In this document: positions 25,800 through 34,783 of the stretch, one piece after another | Layout of the letters: each line of letters starts with the position of its first letter | Position numbering within the stretch: the stretch's first letter is position 1 | DNA from: Fluviirhizobium alvei | GTDB lineage: Bacteria > Pseudomonadota > Alphaproteobacteria > Rhizobiales > Rhizobiaceae | Direction of reading: 5' to 3' | Assembly: GCF_030551875.1 (NCBI RefSeq) | Contig: NZ_JAUOZU010000005.1 | Location: forward strand, 124,001-188,000 | DNA length: 64,000 bases | The notes under the pieces: generated by a model | Seen by the model: only the letters and a program-made list of their open reading frames with translations | Told to the model about the DNA's origin: nothing | Database searches by the model: none | Made by a program: the position numbers and the translations under genes

Positions 25800-26656
25800 G
25801 ATGAAGCCCGCCCCTTCTTTGCCCGCACCATGACGAAGGTGAAATCGAGCGTCCAGCTGTCGCCCTTCCCCGCCGGCTCGAACGTGCCGATCAATTCCGG
25901 CTTGACCCCGAACAGGGCATCGCGACCGAGATGCGGATCGCTTGCATCATAGACATGGGTGCTGATCGGCTCGAAACCGTCGGCCTTGATGATGAAATGC
26001 AGATGCGCGGGACGCCGCATGGCAAAGCCGAGACCGCCGAGCAGTTGGCCGACAGGACCGTCACAGGGCACGGCATAGCCGCCCGGTCGCACGGTTCTGT
26101 AACGGAACAGGCCCGAAGCATCCGAGGTGAAGACGCCGCGCAGGTTGAATTCGGGCTGCTGGTCCGGCTGCTGGTTCTCATAAAGACCTTCGCCATTGGC
26201 CTGCCAGGTCTCGATCGTGGCTCCCGCGATCGGATGGCCGTCAAGGTCGCGGACATGGCCGGTCACCGAAAGAACCGAACCGACCCCATCCAGAGAAATA
26301 TTGGCATCGTTCGGGAGTCGCGGCGCATCCGCCCTGTAGAAGGGGCCGCGCACAGTGTTGGGCGTCGCCCCTTTCGGTCGGCTGGTGTTGATCTCTTCGA
26401 TCAGCGCCGTGACGCCAAGAAGATCGGAGAGCAGCACCCATTCCTGACGGCGACCATCACTGGCATGACCGACATCGGTGAGAAACTCGACGGTGCGGCG
26501 CCAATCGGCATGGGTGGGACGCGTCTGGCGGATGAGTTCATGCAGATGCTCGATGAACGGGACCATGAAGGCCTGCAAAGAACCGCCGGCCTGCTTGTCG
26601 AGCCTCTCGGCGACAAGCTGTGCGGAATTGCGCTCACTGAACGATTGATCTGCCAT
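25796..26656 (-). CDS. Intradiol ring-cleavage dioxygenase, hydroxyquinol type (copy 2)
   Basis: 286 residues from the ATG at 26656, preceded by GGGAGGAACC; a further ATG at 26668 would overlap this ribosome site. Domain layout as in copy 1; iron ligands are Tyr in EGLYENQ, Tyr in PGGYAVP, and the two His in RPAHLHFII. First gene of the nine-gene operon. The two copies diverge throughout, so they may prefer different catechol-type rings (for example hydroxyquinol versus substituted hydroxyquinol). Confidence 0.9.
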   Translation of the reverse strand: MADQSFSERNSAQLVAERLDKQAGGSLQAFMVPFIEHLHELIRQTRPTHADWRRTVEFLTDVGHASDGRRQEWVLLSDLLGVTALIEEINTSRPKGATPNTVRGPFYRADAPRLPNDANISLDGVGSVLSVTGHVRDLDGHPIAGATIETWQANGEGLYENQQPDQQPEFNLRGVFTSDASGLFRYRTVRPGGYAVPCDGPVGQLLGGLGFAMRRPAHLHFIIKADGFEPISTHVYDASDPHLGRDALFGVKPELIGTFEPAGKGDSWTLDFTFVMVRAKKGRASS

Positions 26657-26720
26657 GGTTCCTCCCATGCAGAAACCTTAGCAACGGAGAACCGCGCACT
26701 TGATAATTTATTTCACGATT

Positions 26721-26732
26721 AATATGCATATT
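26721..26732. promoter_or_regulatory. Palindrome in the LysR/dioxygenase divergent promoter
   Basis: AATATGCATATT is a perfect 12-bp palindrome 4 bases before the LysR ATG, in the same relative place as the T-N11-A box of the paralogous regulator at 16254. A regulator site is plausible. Confidence 0.35.
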
Positions 26733-26736
26733 TGTT

Positions 26737-27687
26737 ATGAAGTTCGATGAGAGACATCTCGTACAGCTGGCAGCGGTGGTCCAGGCCGGAGGGGTCACGG
26801 AAGGCGCAATCCTTCTGGGGCTGAGCCAGCCTGCCGTGTCGCGAACGCTTGCCATGCTGGAAAAAAGGCTCGGCGAGCCGCTGTTCATCAAGGGGCGCCG
26901 TCCTTTGCAGCCGACGCCCCTCGGCCGGGCGCTTGCCGATCACGGCCAGACCATGCTGACGGCGGCGCGCAAGGCCTCTGCGCTTGTCGAGGGCTTTCGG
27001 CATGGCAAGACCGGCCTTGTCCGCGTCGGCGGCACACCCTTCTTCATGGATGCACTGATCGCCGGCATGGTCGCGGGCTTCCAGAATTCCTACCCCGAAG
27101 TCCGGATCGAGCAGAGCTATGGCTATCTAAACGATCTGCGTTCGGCGATCGTCGCCGATCGCATCGATCTCGCCATCTGCCCGATTGACATGCTGGATGA
27201 AGGTTCGGGGATGCGTTTTCAGGAGTTGCTGCCAGGCCGCAATGTCGTCGCCTGCCGCGTCACCCATCCCTTGCTGCTCAAGCGCAAGCTCGCCGGGCCG
27301 GAACTGCTCGATTATCCCTGGATCGCGCCGCCGCCGGGCAGCCCGCTCTTGGCCGATCTCCGCAGCCTCGTCCTCTCGCTCGGCGCCACGGAAACCAAGA
27401 TCCGCTATGCCGGCGGCTCCCTGACCAGTGCCATCAACTACATGAAGGAGAGCGATGCGCTGACGATCCTGCCCCATAGCGTCGTCTTCGCCTATCGTAA
27501 CGACAAGGCGATCACAGCCTTGCCGGTCAACATTCCCCACCCCGAGCGGGCCCTGGGCCTTTTGACCCGCACCGGCGACCTCGGCGCACCGGCGACCGAG
27601 GCTTTCGCAGCCCATATCCGCAAGAGTTTCGAACAGTTGCGGCATCTGATCAAACGCCACGAACAATCCGTTGTCTGGGGCATGTGA
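26737..27687 (+). CDS. LysR-family transcriptional regulator (paralogue of 16254-17237)
   Basis: 316 residues. HTH HLVQLAAVVQAGGVTEGAILLGLSQPAVSRTLAML (about 6-41) and EKRLGEPLF, followed by the effector domain with GLVRVGGTPFFMDAL and NYMKESDALTILPHSVVFAYR. It aligns along its length with the other LysR protein of this region. It is divergent from copy 2 of the dioxygenase, so it most likely activates the nine-gene hydroxyquinol operon. Confidence 0.92.
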   Translation: MKFDERHLVQLAAVVQAGGVTEGAILLGLSQPAVSRTLAMLEKRLGEPLFIKGRRPLQPTPLGRALADHGQTMLTAARKASALVEGFRHGKTGLVRVGGTPFFMDALIAGMVAGFQNSYPEVRIEQSYGYLNDLRSAIVADRIDLAICPIDMLDEGSGMRFQELLPGRNVVACRVTHPLLLKRKLAGPELLDYPWIAPPPGSPLLADLRSLVLSLGATETKIRYAGGSLTSAINYMKESDALTILPHSVVFAYRNDKAITALPVNIPHPERALGLLTRTGDLGAPATEAFAAHIRKSFEQLRHLIKRHEQSVVWGM

Positions 27688-27900
27688 CAGGTGGCGACAA
27701 GGATGGAGCGCGGCTTCAAGCCACGGCACCCACTCGAGCAACATTTGCAACCGCTACAGAAGGCGATCAGGGAGATTGCGAGCAGCCCCGGTCAGCGCTC
27801 TTGCGCCTCGATAAGCGTTCCAAAGCGGAAGATAACAACACATGCGCAAGGTCGTCTTTCGACGACCACTTAACAAGTTCAATTTGCTTTTGAAGAGAGA

Positions 27901-27976
<76 letters not shown>

Positions 27977-28060
27977 GACCGGCGCCGTCGTTCCGGCGTC
28001 TGAGGGGGCGTATAAAGGGATCTGTTTTGGTTGGCAACCCCCATCGTCAAAAAACTTTCA

Positions 28061-28094
28061 AAAAGCCCGAACTTTTCTGCATCGGGCTTTTTTA
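28061..28094. terminator. Intrinsic terminator
   Basis: AAAAGCCCGA and TCGGGCTTTT arms around a 10-base loop, with T runs on both sides. It ends the leftward PhzF-NUDIX transcript 10 bp after its stop and could also stop rightward reading. Confidence 0.8.
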
Positions 28095-28104
28095 TGGTTG
28101 AAAA

Positions 28105-29016
28105 TCAAAGGTAAAGCACGCCGGATGCAATACGTACTGCTTCACCGCCGATCCGCGCTTTCGCCACGGCACCCTTCTCGGCCTGGATATGCAGGTGAAT
28201 GAGCGAGGGGCGCCCCATCTCCACCCCCTGTTCGATCAGAAGCGCGTGCTGGCCATCCGAAAGTCCATCGAAATGGTGGATTGCACCGGAAAGTGCGGCC
28301 ACCGCACCGCCGGTCGCCGGGTCTTCCGCAATCCCCATATCGGGCGCAAACATGCGGGCATGAAAGGCCGCCCTGTGATCGACGCCACCGCGGCAATAGA
28401 GATAGACAGAGAGCTGCGGATGTCCCGAATGGGCCATAGCCTTGTTCCACAGCAACGGATTGAATGTCACCGAGCCGATCGTCGCCATATCCCTGACCGG
28501 CAGCATCAGGAAGGGCACGCCGGCACTCCAGACCGACGCGGCGTGATTCTCGAACCCGATATCGGCAGCACTGATGCAGAGGGCATCGGCGATCGCAGCC
28601 GGATCAAGCGTCGCTTCCAGCCGCGCCGAGAGCCGCGGCAGGTCGAATTCGGCAAAGGATGTCTTGCCTTCCTGCAAACGCACGGCGCAGCGAACCGGAC
28701 CGACCTTCTCCTCCAGCACGCTTACTACGTCGATGCTGGCGCCGGCATGGTTGAGCTCGGCGAGCGCGATGGCCGTGCCGACGGTCGGATGGCCGGCAAA
28801 AGGCAATTCGCGACCGGGTGTGAAGATCCGGATGCTGGCCGTATGGGCCCGGTTTTGCGGCGGCAGAACGAAGACGGTTTCGGACAGGTTGAATTCACGG
28901 GTGATCGCCTGCATGGCGGCATCGCTCAACCCCTCCCCGTCATGCACAACAGCGAGCGGATTTCCCGCCATCGCCTCAGCGGTAAAGACATCATAGATGG
29001 AATAGGCTCGGCTCAT
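28105..29016 (-). CDS. PhzF-family isomerase/epimerase-like protein
   Basis: 303 residues from the ATG at 29016. Family marks: [17 protein letters not shown] at the N-terminus, the catalytic Glu in [23 protein letters not shown] (residues about 68-79) and the mirror-image second-lobe motif [12 protein letters not shown]. PhzF proteins catalyse proton-shift or epimerase chemistry on varied small molecules; no phenazine genes are nearby, so the substrate is unknown. The start overlaps the NUDIX gene stop by 4 bases. Confidence 0.88.
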   Translation of the reverse strand: MSRAYSIYDVFTAEAMAGNPLAVVHDGEGLSDAAMQAITREFNLSETVFVLPPQNRAHTASIRIFTPGRELPFAGHPTVGTAIALAELNHAGASIDVVSVLEEKVGPVRCAVRLQEGKTSFAEFDLPRLSARLEATLDPAAIADALCISAADIGFENHAASVWSAGVPFLMLPVRDMATIGSVTFNPLLWNKAMAHSGHPQLSVYLYCRGGVDHRAAFHARMFAPDMGIAEDPATGGAVAALSGAIHHFDGLSDGQHALLIEQGVEMGRPSLIHLHIQAEKGAVAKARIGGEAVRIASGVLYL

Positions 29017-29759
29017 GGTCGGATATCCTTCTGTTCGGTGAGCCAGCCGAGAATCGGTGGCATGAAGAAAGCATAGTCGTGGGCCTGCGGATCGGCCGAC
29101 CGGATCGGCACTGCCGCGGAAATTTCCGGCTCGGCCTCGGAGGCTATGTGGGCGCCGATGCGTTCGACGATATCGGCTTCGGAGAGGTCGAAGCGGAATC
29201 GGCGGAAAATCGTCACCGTATTCTGCGACCAGCAGGCATGGGCGACCGGATCCGCAAGGGCATCGCCGAGATCGAGCCCGGTTTCCTCGCCGACTTCGCG
29301 CCGCATGTTGAAATCGATATCGAGACGACCATCGAACACGTCGCTCGCATCCATCGAGCCGGCGGCACAATAGACCCGGCCGGGATTGGCGGTGGTTTCG
29401 GCCATGCGAATGGCAATGAGCGCTCCATCCTTTGTCAGGATCAGCGGCATGGCGAAGAGATGCGCGGCTTCCACGGGCCGTTCGGCGCGGCGCCAGTAGA
29501 GGAAGGCGGAGAAGGGAATCATGAAGGCCCGGCCGCGGATAGCACCATCGTCATGGCTCAGCCGATGCTGCAGCACCATGCGCCCATCATAAAGGCTCGG
29601 ATTGGCGGCATGCTCGGCCTGCCAGTTTTCGGCAATGGCTGTGCGCTTGTCGCACACGAACGGATGCTCGCCTTCCGCCACCTCGAGATGGAGCGAACGA
29701 ACAGGAAAAATCAGGTTTTCGGCCGGAAAGCCGCTCAATGCATGATCTGGCATGGGCAT
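29013..29759 (-). CDS. NUDIX-family hydrolase
   Basis: 248 residues. The core REVGEETGLDL matches the second half of the Nudix box (metal-binding Glu residues), but the usual Gly and first Glu 14 and 8 residues before this Arg are replaced, and a conserved-looking SDVFDGRLDID segment sits there instead. It probably hydrolyses a nucleoside-diphosphate-linked compound in the cytosol. Coupled with the PhzF-like gene by an ATGA overlap and 15 bp after the EEP phosphatase gene, so three genes may form one transcript. Confidence 0.8.
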   Translation of the reverse strand: MPMPDHALSGFPAENLIFPVRSLHLEVAEGEHPFVCDKRTAIAENWQAEHAANPSLYDGRMVLQHRLSHDDGAIRGRAFMIPFSAFLYWRRAERPVEAAHLFAMPLILTKDGALIAIRMAETTANPGRVYCAAGSMDASDVFDGRLDIDFNMRREVGEETGLDLGDALADPVAHACWSQNTVTIFRRFRFDLSEADIVERIGAHIASEAEPEISAAVPIRSADPQAHDYAFFMPPILGWLTEQKDIRP

Positions 29760-29774
29760 GATCTGGCAGGGTCC

Positions 29775-30881
29775 TTAGGGAATTTCGATGGACATGACGA
29801 CGGGGCAATGATCGGACGCCTTGGGACGATCCCAGCCGGTTCGCGGATAGCGTTCTTCCGGCTGCCCCGGGGGAAACGGCGTCCGATATGGCTGGCCGGC
29901 CCGTACGATCTCCGGCAACCCGTGCGGATTGGCGCGCGACAGGGCCTGGGAAAGGAATACATAGTCGAGCTGGCAGAGATGCCGCTCTTCCAGCCCGCGC
30001 GTGTGATAAAGCGTCCAGCGCTCGTCGACGGGCAGTCGGCCCACCACATTTTCGAGAAACTGGTCCTGGGTGAAGATGTCGAGCGCGCTTTCGAGCTCTC
30101 CCTCATGCGCAAAGCCATAGCCACCCTTGCGGCCGCCGGAGACGATGAGCTTCTCCTGATAGTCGTTCATGTCTCCGCAGAGAACGAAGGCACCGCTGCC
30201 GCCACCGGGACCGAAGCGCTCCTCGATGATGCGGCGAATTGCCAGTGCCTCGGCCCGCCGGAGTGGTGCCGTTGCCTGGCGCCCGTCGAGGCCGTTGCGC
30301 GGCGACGTCATGGATTTGAGATGGCTGACATAGAGCGTCAACGGCCGTCCGCCGATTCGGACATCGAGTTCCAGGCAGTCGCGCCGGAAAATCTTGTCGT
30401 CCGGCTTTTCCGTTTCGGCCAGAAGCGGATTGAAGAGATCGAACTGGCGGAAGGTGATGGCCGCGTGGCTGCGGATATCGACGAACTCGATCGGTTCGCC
30501 ATCGCGGGTCTTCTCCCGCATCATCACGGCCACATCGATGCCGCGGCTGTCATTGCCGACGATGAGATATTTCTGCCGATAGCCCTCGCCCATCATCTTG
30601 TAGAGATAGCCATGCTCGAACGCATCGAGCGCTTCGCGGCTTTCCACCTCCTGCAGGCAGAGAATGTCCGCATCGACATCGGCAATCGCCAGCGCCGTCA
30701 ACTGGCGCGTATCATCGGTGGAAGCCACCATGCGCGCCGCCTCAAGCTGCTGGTAGGATTGTTCCGAGGAAACCGAATAGAGCCGCATCACGCGGTCCTG
30801 TCGCAACTGGTTGCGGAAGCCGCCAAAATCGAACCGCGTCAGCAGATTCTCGATATTGAAGGTGCCGATCCTGACTGCCAT
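29775..30881 (-). CDS. Endonuclease/exonuclease/phosphatase (EEP) family protein
   Basis: 368 residues from the ATG at 30881. Signature positions of the fold: RIGTFNIENLL (Asn), ADILCLQEVESREAL (catalytic Glu), LYVSHLKSM, CGDMNDYQEK (Asp/Asn) and the C-terminal KASDHCPVVM (Asp-His). No signal peptide. EEP proteins cleave phosphodiester or phosphomonoester bonds in nucleic acids, phosphoinositides or other small molecules; the specific role is not evident. Confidence 0.88.
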   Translation of the reverse strand: MAVRIGTFNIENLLTRFDFGGFRNQLRQDRVMRLYSVSSEQSYQQLEAARMVASTDDTRQLTALAIADVDADILCLQEVESREALDAFEHGYLYKMMGEGYRQKYLIVGNDSRGIDVAVMMREKTRDGEPIEFVDIRSHAAITFRQFDLFNPLLAETEKPDDKIFRRDCLELDVRIGGRPLTLYVSHLKSMTSPRNGLDGRQATAPLRRAEALAIRRIIEERFGPGGGSGAFVLCGDMNDYQEKLIVSGGRKGGYGFAHEGELESALDIFTQDQFLENVVGRLPVDERWTLYHTRGLEERHLCQLDYVFLSQALSRANPHGLPEIVRAGQPYRTPFPPGQPEERYPRTGWDRPKASDHCPVVMSIEIP

Positions 30882-31164
30882 GACGCGCTCCGCCTGAGTT
30901 GACCAGTGGTATAGCACGCCCGTTCCCGCAGGAAAGCCTGATGCCACCGGATGGCTTGCAGATGATCGCAGCCGCAAATTGCCACAACCGGCCGGGAACG
31001 CCTATTCGGCGGCGTTTGGTCGCATCGTCCGACATCCACAGAAGTTTTTTTACTATCCGGTCCAATATTTCACGAAAATCTACTGGACTCTCGAATAAAC
31101 CCAAAACAATATTCGTTTCAAAAATGAAAGAAAACAGTGCCTTCCATCTGCAAAGGGGGATCCC

Positions 31165-31548
31165 ATGAAGAAGCTCGCAACCAAACTGATCGTCGCATCC
31201 ATTCTCGTTTCGGCAGCCGCCATGCCGGGCACCGCTCTGGCGGGTAATCTCTATGGCGCCATCGCCTATTCGCAGCAGACCAAGAACTATTCCTGGGCTA
31301 CGGATTTCGCCACCCAGGAAGCCGCTGAAGCTGCCGCGATGGACGAGTGCTACAACAAGGCAAGCGATTGCCGCATCACCACCTGGTTCCAGAACGCCTG
31401 CGGCGCGCTTGCTGTCGGTGAAGATGGCGGCTGGGGTTCGCATTGGGGCAAGAACTTCCGCCAGGCCCAGAACAAGGCGCTTTCTGCCTGCAACGGCAGC
31501 TCTTACAATTGCGAAGTCGTAATCACGAAGTGCGTCTCGGGCTACTGA
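31165..31548 (+). CDS. Exported DUF4189-domain protein
   Basis: 127 residues. Signal peptide MKKLATKLIVASILVSAAAMPGTALAG, cut after ALA. The mature part is a single DUF4189 domain: YGAIAYSQQTKNYSW, then AAEAAAMDECYNKAS, CGALAVGEDGGWG and a final pattern of paired cysteines (six Cys in total) likely forming disulphides in the periplasm. Preceded by GGGGATCCC, with a poor but usable ribosome site. Role unknown. The 283-bp region 30882-31164 before it holds an AT-rich promoter-like stretch and no gene. Confidence 0.85.
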   Translation: MKKLATKLIVASILVSAAAMPGTALAGNLYGAIAYSQQTKNYSWATDFATQEAAEAAAMDECYNKASDCRITTWFQNACGALAVGEDGGWGSHWGKNFRQAQNKALSACNGSSYNCEVVITKCVSGY

Positions 31549-31570
31549 GCCAAAACGATCTTCGAACCGA

Positions 31571-31604
31571 ACGGCGGGTTCTCATCGGCCCGCCGTTTTC
31601 TTTT
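31571..31604. terminator. Intrinsic terminator after the DUF4189 gene
   Basis: ACGGCGGG and CCCGCCGT arms with a 10-base loop and the tail TTTCTTTT. It lies 23 bp after the stop and just beyond the end of the convergent lactate dehydrogenase gene. Confidence 0.8.
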
Positions 31605-31607
31605 CCG

Positions 31608-32540
31608 TCAGATTTGAACCGCGGTGGCCGTCGTCTTTAAAAGGGTGGCGCTGCGGTTGAGCGCCTCGGCCTCGGCCTCGTTCAGTTCCGGAATGAGCTC
31701 GGTCACGATGCCGGCCGAACCGATCACCCGCGGGATCGATAGCGCCACATCGGTAACGCCGACGATATCGCGCGTCATGGCCGATACCGACAAGAGTTCG
31801 CGCCGGTCGCCGGCGATCGCCTTGACGATGCGCGCCAGTCCCGCTCCGATACCATAATAGGTCGACCCCTTGCCGTTGATGATCTTGTAGGCGGCATTGC
31901 GCACGCCGTTATCGATCGCTGCGATGACTTCATCCGTGAACGGTTTGCCGATCTGGGCCGCGAAGGAGGCAACCGGCGTCGAGCCGGCCTGCGCACTCGA
32001 CCAGGCAAGAACCTCGCTATCGCCATGCTCGCCCAGCACATGCGCATGGACCGATTGCGGCGAGATGCCGAGATGGCGGCCGAGGAGGCTGCGGAAGCGC
32101 GCCGAATCAAGGATCGTTCCCGAGCCGATGACGCGCGAAGCCGGAAGGCCGGAGAGCCGGAAGGTGATATCGGTCATGATGTCGACGGGATTGGTGGCGA
32201 TGAGAAGAATGGCATCGGGTGCAGCCTTCAGCACCTCGGCCACCACCTGACGGAAAACTTCGGCATTGCGCTCGAGGAGCGCCAGCCGCGTCTCGCCGGG
32301 CTTCTGGCTGACGCCGGCCGCCAGGATCACCACATCGGCACCCGACAGGCCATCATATCCGGCGGCCTGCACAATCGTGTGCGAATGAAACGGAACAGCA
32401 TGCGCGATATCTTCGGCCTGCGCCACGGCGAGATCCGAATTGCGATCGACCAGCGTGATTTCGCTTGCGATTCCGAGCAGGGCGAGCGCAAACGCCGCCG
32501 AACTGCCAACCATGCCTGCCCCAACGACACCGACCTTCAT
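31608..32540 (-). CDS. ldh: L-lactate/malate dehydrogenase family protein, probably L-lactate dehydrogenase
   Basis: 310 residues. NAD-binding VGVVGAGMVGSSAAF, discriminating aspartate in LVDRNSD (NADH preference), substrate loop QKPGETRLALLERNAEVF, Asp/Asn in ATNPVDIMT and catalytic His in VLGEHGDSEV. In the specificity loop, Gln in SQKPGETR precedes the arginine, which favours pyruvate (lactate) over oxaloacetate; this is an inference from family rules. Stands alone between two terminators. Confidence 0.88.
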   Translation of the reverse strand: MKVGVVGAGMVGSSAAFALALLGIASEITLVDRNSDLAVAQAEDIAHAVPFHSHTIVQAAGYDGLSGADVVILAAGVSQKPGETRLALLERNAEVFRQVVAEVLKAAPDAILLIATNPVDIMTDITFRLSGLPASRVIGSGTILDSARFRSLLGRHLGISPQSVHAHVLGEHGDSEVLAWSSAQAGSTPVASFAAQIGKPFTDEVIAAIDNGVRNAAYKIINGKGSTYYGIGAGLARIVKAIAGDRRELLSVSAMTRDIVGVTDVALSIPRVIGSAGIVTELIPELNEAEAEALNRSATLLKTTATAVQI

Positions 32541-32613
32541 GCCCTATCCCTCCGGTTGTATCGGCATCCTTGTCGATCCTGCTTTCGCCGTCAATCGACT
32601 TTGAATGCAATGC

Positions 32614-32645
32614 AAAAAGCCGCCTCCCGAGTGGGAAGCGGCTTC
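32614..32645 (-). terminator. Intrinsic terminator after the aminotransferase
   Basis: On the minus strand GAAGCCGCTTCCC pairs with GGGAGGCGGCTTTTT, ending in a T run. It lies 25 bp after the aminotransferase stop and before the lactate dehydrogenase start. Confidence 0.8.
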
Positions 32646-32670
32646 GTCATACCATCCGAAGATGACAGGA

Positions 32671-33897
32671 TCAGGCGGCAGCCTTCTTTTGTGCGGCGAT
32701 CAGGCGGCCGAGGCGGGCGATGCCATCCTCGATCATCGTATCAGTGGCGCAGGAGAAGGACAGGCGGATCGTGTTCGCGCCCGAACCGTCGGCAAAGAAG
32801 GCCTTGCCGGGAACGAACGCCACGCGCTCGCTCTTCAGCGACTGGGCGAGCAGCGATGCACCATCCATGCCTTCCGGCAGCGTGACCCAGACGAACATGC
32901 CGCCTTCCGGACGCGTCCAATCGACACCGGCCGGCATATGGCGATCCATCGCCTCGAGCATCTTCTTGCGGCGATGGCCATAGGTCTTGCGGATCTTGGC
33001 GATCTGCTCGTCATAGAGACGTTCGGCGACCTTGCCGATCACCATCTGGTTGATCGTCGAGGAATGAAGATCGGCGGCCTGCTTGATCAGAACCAGCTTG
33101 CGCACGACATCCGAATTGGCAACCACCCAGCCGATGCGCAGGCCCGGCGCCAGCGTTTTGGAGAAGGTGCCGCAATAGAAGGTGCGGGTCTTTTCGATAT
33201 CGTTGCCATTGCGGGCAAGATCGAGTGCGAGGATCGGCGGAACGCTTTCCCCCTCATAGCGGAGCGACTGGTAGGCGGCATCCTCAATGACCGGAATATC
33301 GATCTTCTCGGCCAGATCCAGGAGCCATTCGCGCTCGGCGCGCGTCATGGTCACGCCGGTCGGATTGTGGAATTCCGGCACGCAATAGGCAAACTTGACC
33401 TGCCCGCCCTTTTCACTCGCCTGGTCGATATAGGTCTGCGGCTCGCGGTTGGAGAGCGGGATGAGCTTGTCGTAGTTCGGCTCGTAGGCATTGAAGGCAC
33501 CGAGCGCGCCCATATAGGTCGGCCAGGTCACGAGCGCTGTGTCGTTCTTCGACAGGAACAGCTTGCCAAGATAATCGAGCAACTGCTGCGAACCCGAGGT
33601 GATGAAGACATTTTCGGCCTTGCAGGTGATGCCGATGCGGCTCATTTCGCCGACGATCCAGTCACGCAACGGCTTGTAGCCTTCCGAAACGGAATATTGA
33701 AGCGCGGCATCGCCCTGGGCGCCCGACAGCACTTCTGCATAGGCTTCCGCCACTTCCGCCTTCGGAAACAGGTTGACATCCGGAATGCCGCCGGCAAAAG
33801 AGATGATGTCGGGCTGTTCGAGCAGCTTCAGAAGTTCGCGAATTTCGGATGCTTTCATCCGGCTCGCGCGGGTGGCAAAAACCTTTTCCCAATCCAT
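32671..33897 (-). CDS. PLP-dependent aminotransferase, class I/II (LysN/2-aminoadipate type)
   Basis: 408 residues, full length. Substrate-binding ISFAGGIPDVNLFP near residue 32, the SGSQQLLDYL cofactor segment, Asn/Asp of PEFHNPTG, Tyr in EDAAYQSLRY, the PLP lysine in GTFSKTLAPGLRIGW (about 245) and Arg in TIRLSFS. The overall pattern fits the 2-aminoadipate/multi-substrate group rather than AspC. It transfers amino groups between an amino acid and a 2-oxo acid in the cytosol; the amino donor is not clear. Confidence 0.9.
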   Translation of the reverse strand: MDWEKVFATRASRMKASEIRELLKLLEQPDIISFAGGIPDVNLFPKAEVAEAYAEVLSGAQGDAALQYSVSEGYKPLRDWIVGEMSRIGITCKAENVFITSGSQQLLDYLGKLFLSKNDTALVTWPTYMGALGAFNAYEPNYDKLIPLSNREPQTYIDQASEKGGQVKFAYCVPEFHNPTGVTMTRAEREWLLDLAEKIDIPVIEDAAYQSLRYEGESVPPILALDLARNGNDIEKTRTFYCGTFSKTLAPGLRIGWVVANSDVVRKLVLIKQAADLHSSTINQMVIGKVAERLYDEQIAKIRKTYGHRRKKMLEAMDRHMPAGVDWTRPEGGMFVWVTLPEGMDGASLLAQSLKSERVAFVPGKAFFADGSGANTIRLSFSCATDTMIEDGIARLGRLIAAQKKAAA

Positions 33898-34050
33898 GAT
33901 GGTTTCCTCTTGGTCTTGTTTTGTCGGAGAAGATCATGCAGCACGGTTTATGTCAACATTACTGACCTATTTTTCGTGCTGCCGGATCGCTTTTTCAGAC
34001 AGTGTTCGGCGCTCCCCCTCGCGGGTCACCAACTTTGTGCGCTTTCATGA

Positions 34051-34680
34051 TCATGCCGGTGTCTTTTTCATGGCGGCGATGACCTCCGGATCCAGCATTC
34101 GTATCGAATAGTCCTGCAAAAGCTGCCGGGCTTCGGCGACAGAAATGTCGGAATCCGGATCACCCTTCCGGAGCCACAGACCATCCACCATGGCGGAAAA
34201 TCCGCGAATGAAACTGTTGGCGCGTTCCCGCTCAACGAAGGGGCGCAGCGCCACGCCGAGATTGGAGCGCAGGCGCGGATAATAGGGCCGCAACAGCCGC
34301 GCATAATTGGCATTGTGCGAAGCCTCGGCAAAGAGCGAGATCCAGGCGCGCGCGGTCGGCAGATCGAATCGCCGCTCCGGAAAGTTTCCATCGATGATCG
34401 CGTTCAGCCGATCCCAGCGGGTCTCGGCCCGTTTCAGATGGATCACCACCTCTTCCATCAGGATACGATGGTTCATGCGCACCATTTCGAAGAGGACCTC
34501 TTCCTTGTCGCGGAAATAATAGGTCAGGATGCCCTGCGACATGCCCGCTTCGTGGCAGATCCGCGTGGTCGTGAGCCCCTTCAACCCGTCGCGCAGAAAG
34601 ATGCGATGGGCCGCATCGATCAGTTCGACGCGGCGGATATCCTCGATTCGGGTCTTCTGCTTTTTCGTGCGATTTGCCAT
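34051..34680 (-). CDS. betI: TetR-family regulator, BetI-like
   Basis: 209 residues. HTH in AAHRIFLRDGLKGLTTTRI and CHEAGMSQGILTYYFRDKEEVL (about 24-66), then the TetR_C_6-type domain with AWISLFAEASHNANYARL and GLWLRKGDPD, which match the choline-responsive BetI family. It is divergent from choX with a 103-bp spacer containing two inverted repeats, so it most likely represses choX when choline is absent. The betA/betB genes are not in this window. Confidence 0.82.
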   Translation of the reverse strand: MANRTKKQKTRIEDIRRVELIDAAHRIFLRDGLKGLTTTRICHEAGMSQGILTYYFRDKEEVLFEMVRMNHRILMEEVVIHLKRAETRWDRLNAIIDGNFPERRFDLPTARAWISLFAEASHNANYARLLRPYYPRLRSNLGVALRPFVERERANSFIRGFSAMVDGLWLRKGDPDSDISVAEARQLLQDYSIRMLDPEVIAAMKKTPA

Positions 34681-34719
34681 GGCGCTTCTTACCGCTTCAA
34701 TTTTTTGTACGCTCTAACA

Positions 34720-34741
34720 ATTTTTTGGTTGCGCAAAAAAT
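34720..34741. promoter_or_regulatory. Inverted repeat in the betI-choX spacer
   Basis: ATTTTTTG-N6-CAAAAAAT, 8-bp perfect arms. AATTTTTTG also appears 20 bp to the left (34699-34707). Candidate BetI-like operator or an upstream AT-rich element. Confidence 0.4.
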
Positions 34742-34752
34742 ATCCTATCCTA

Positions 34753-34773
34753 TTGTCGATGCATAATCGACAA
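34753..34773. promoter_or_regulatory. Inverted repeat before choX
   Basis: TTGTCGAT-N5-ATCGACAA, 8-bp perfect arms, ending directly at the ribosome site AAGGGGAAC of choX. It could be a repressor operator or a hairpin in the message that masks translation. Confidence 0.45.
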
Positions 34774-34783
34774 GGGGAACATC

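Noticed and set aside
29079-30902. 607-codon plus-strand frame across the NUDIX and EEP genes
   Set aside because: Shadow of two clear minus-strand genes; no domain pattern.
30899-31164. Possible small gene before the DUF4189 gene
   Set aside because: The 89-codon frame lacks a protein-like pattern, and the region looks like promoter DNA.
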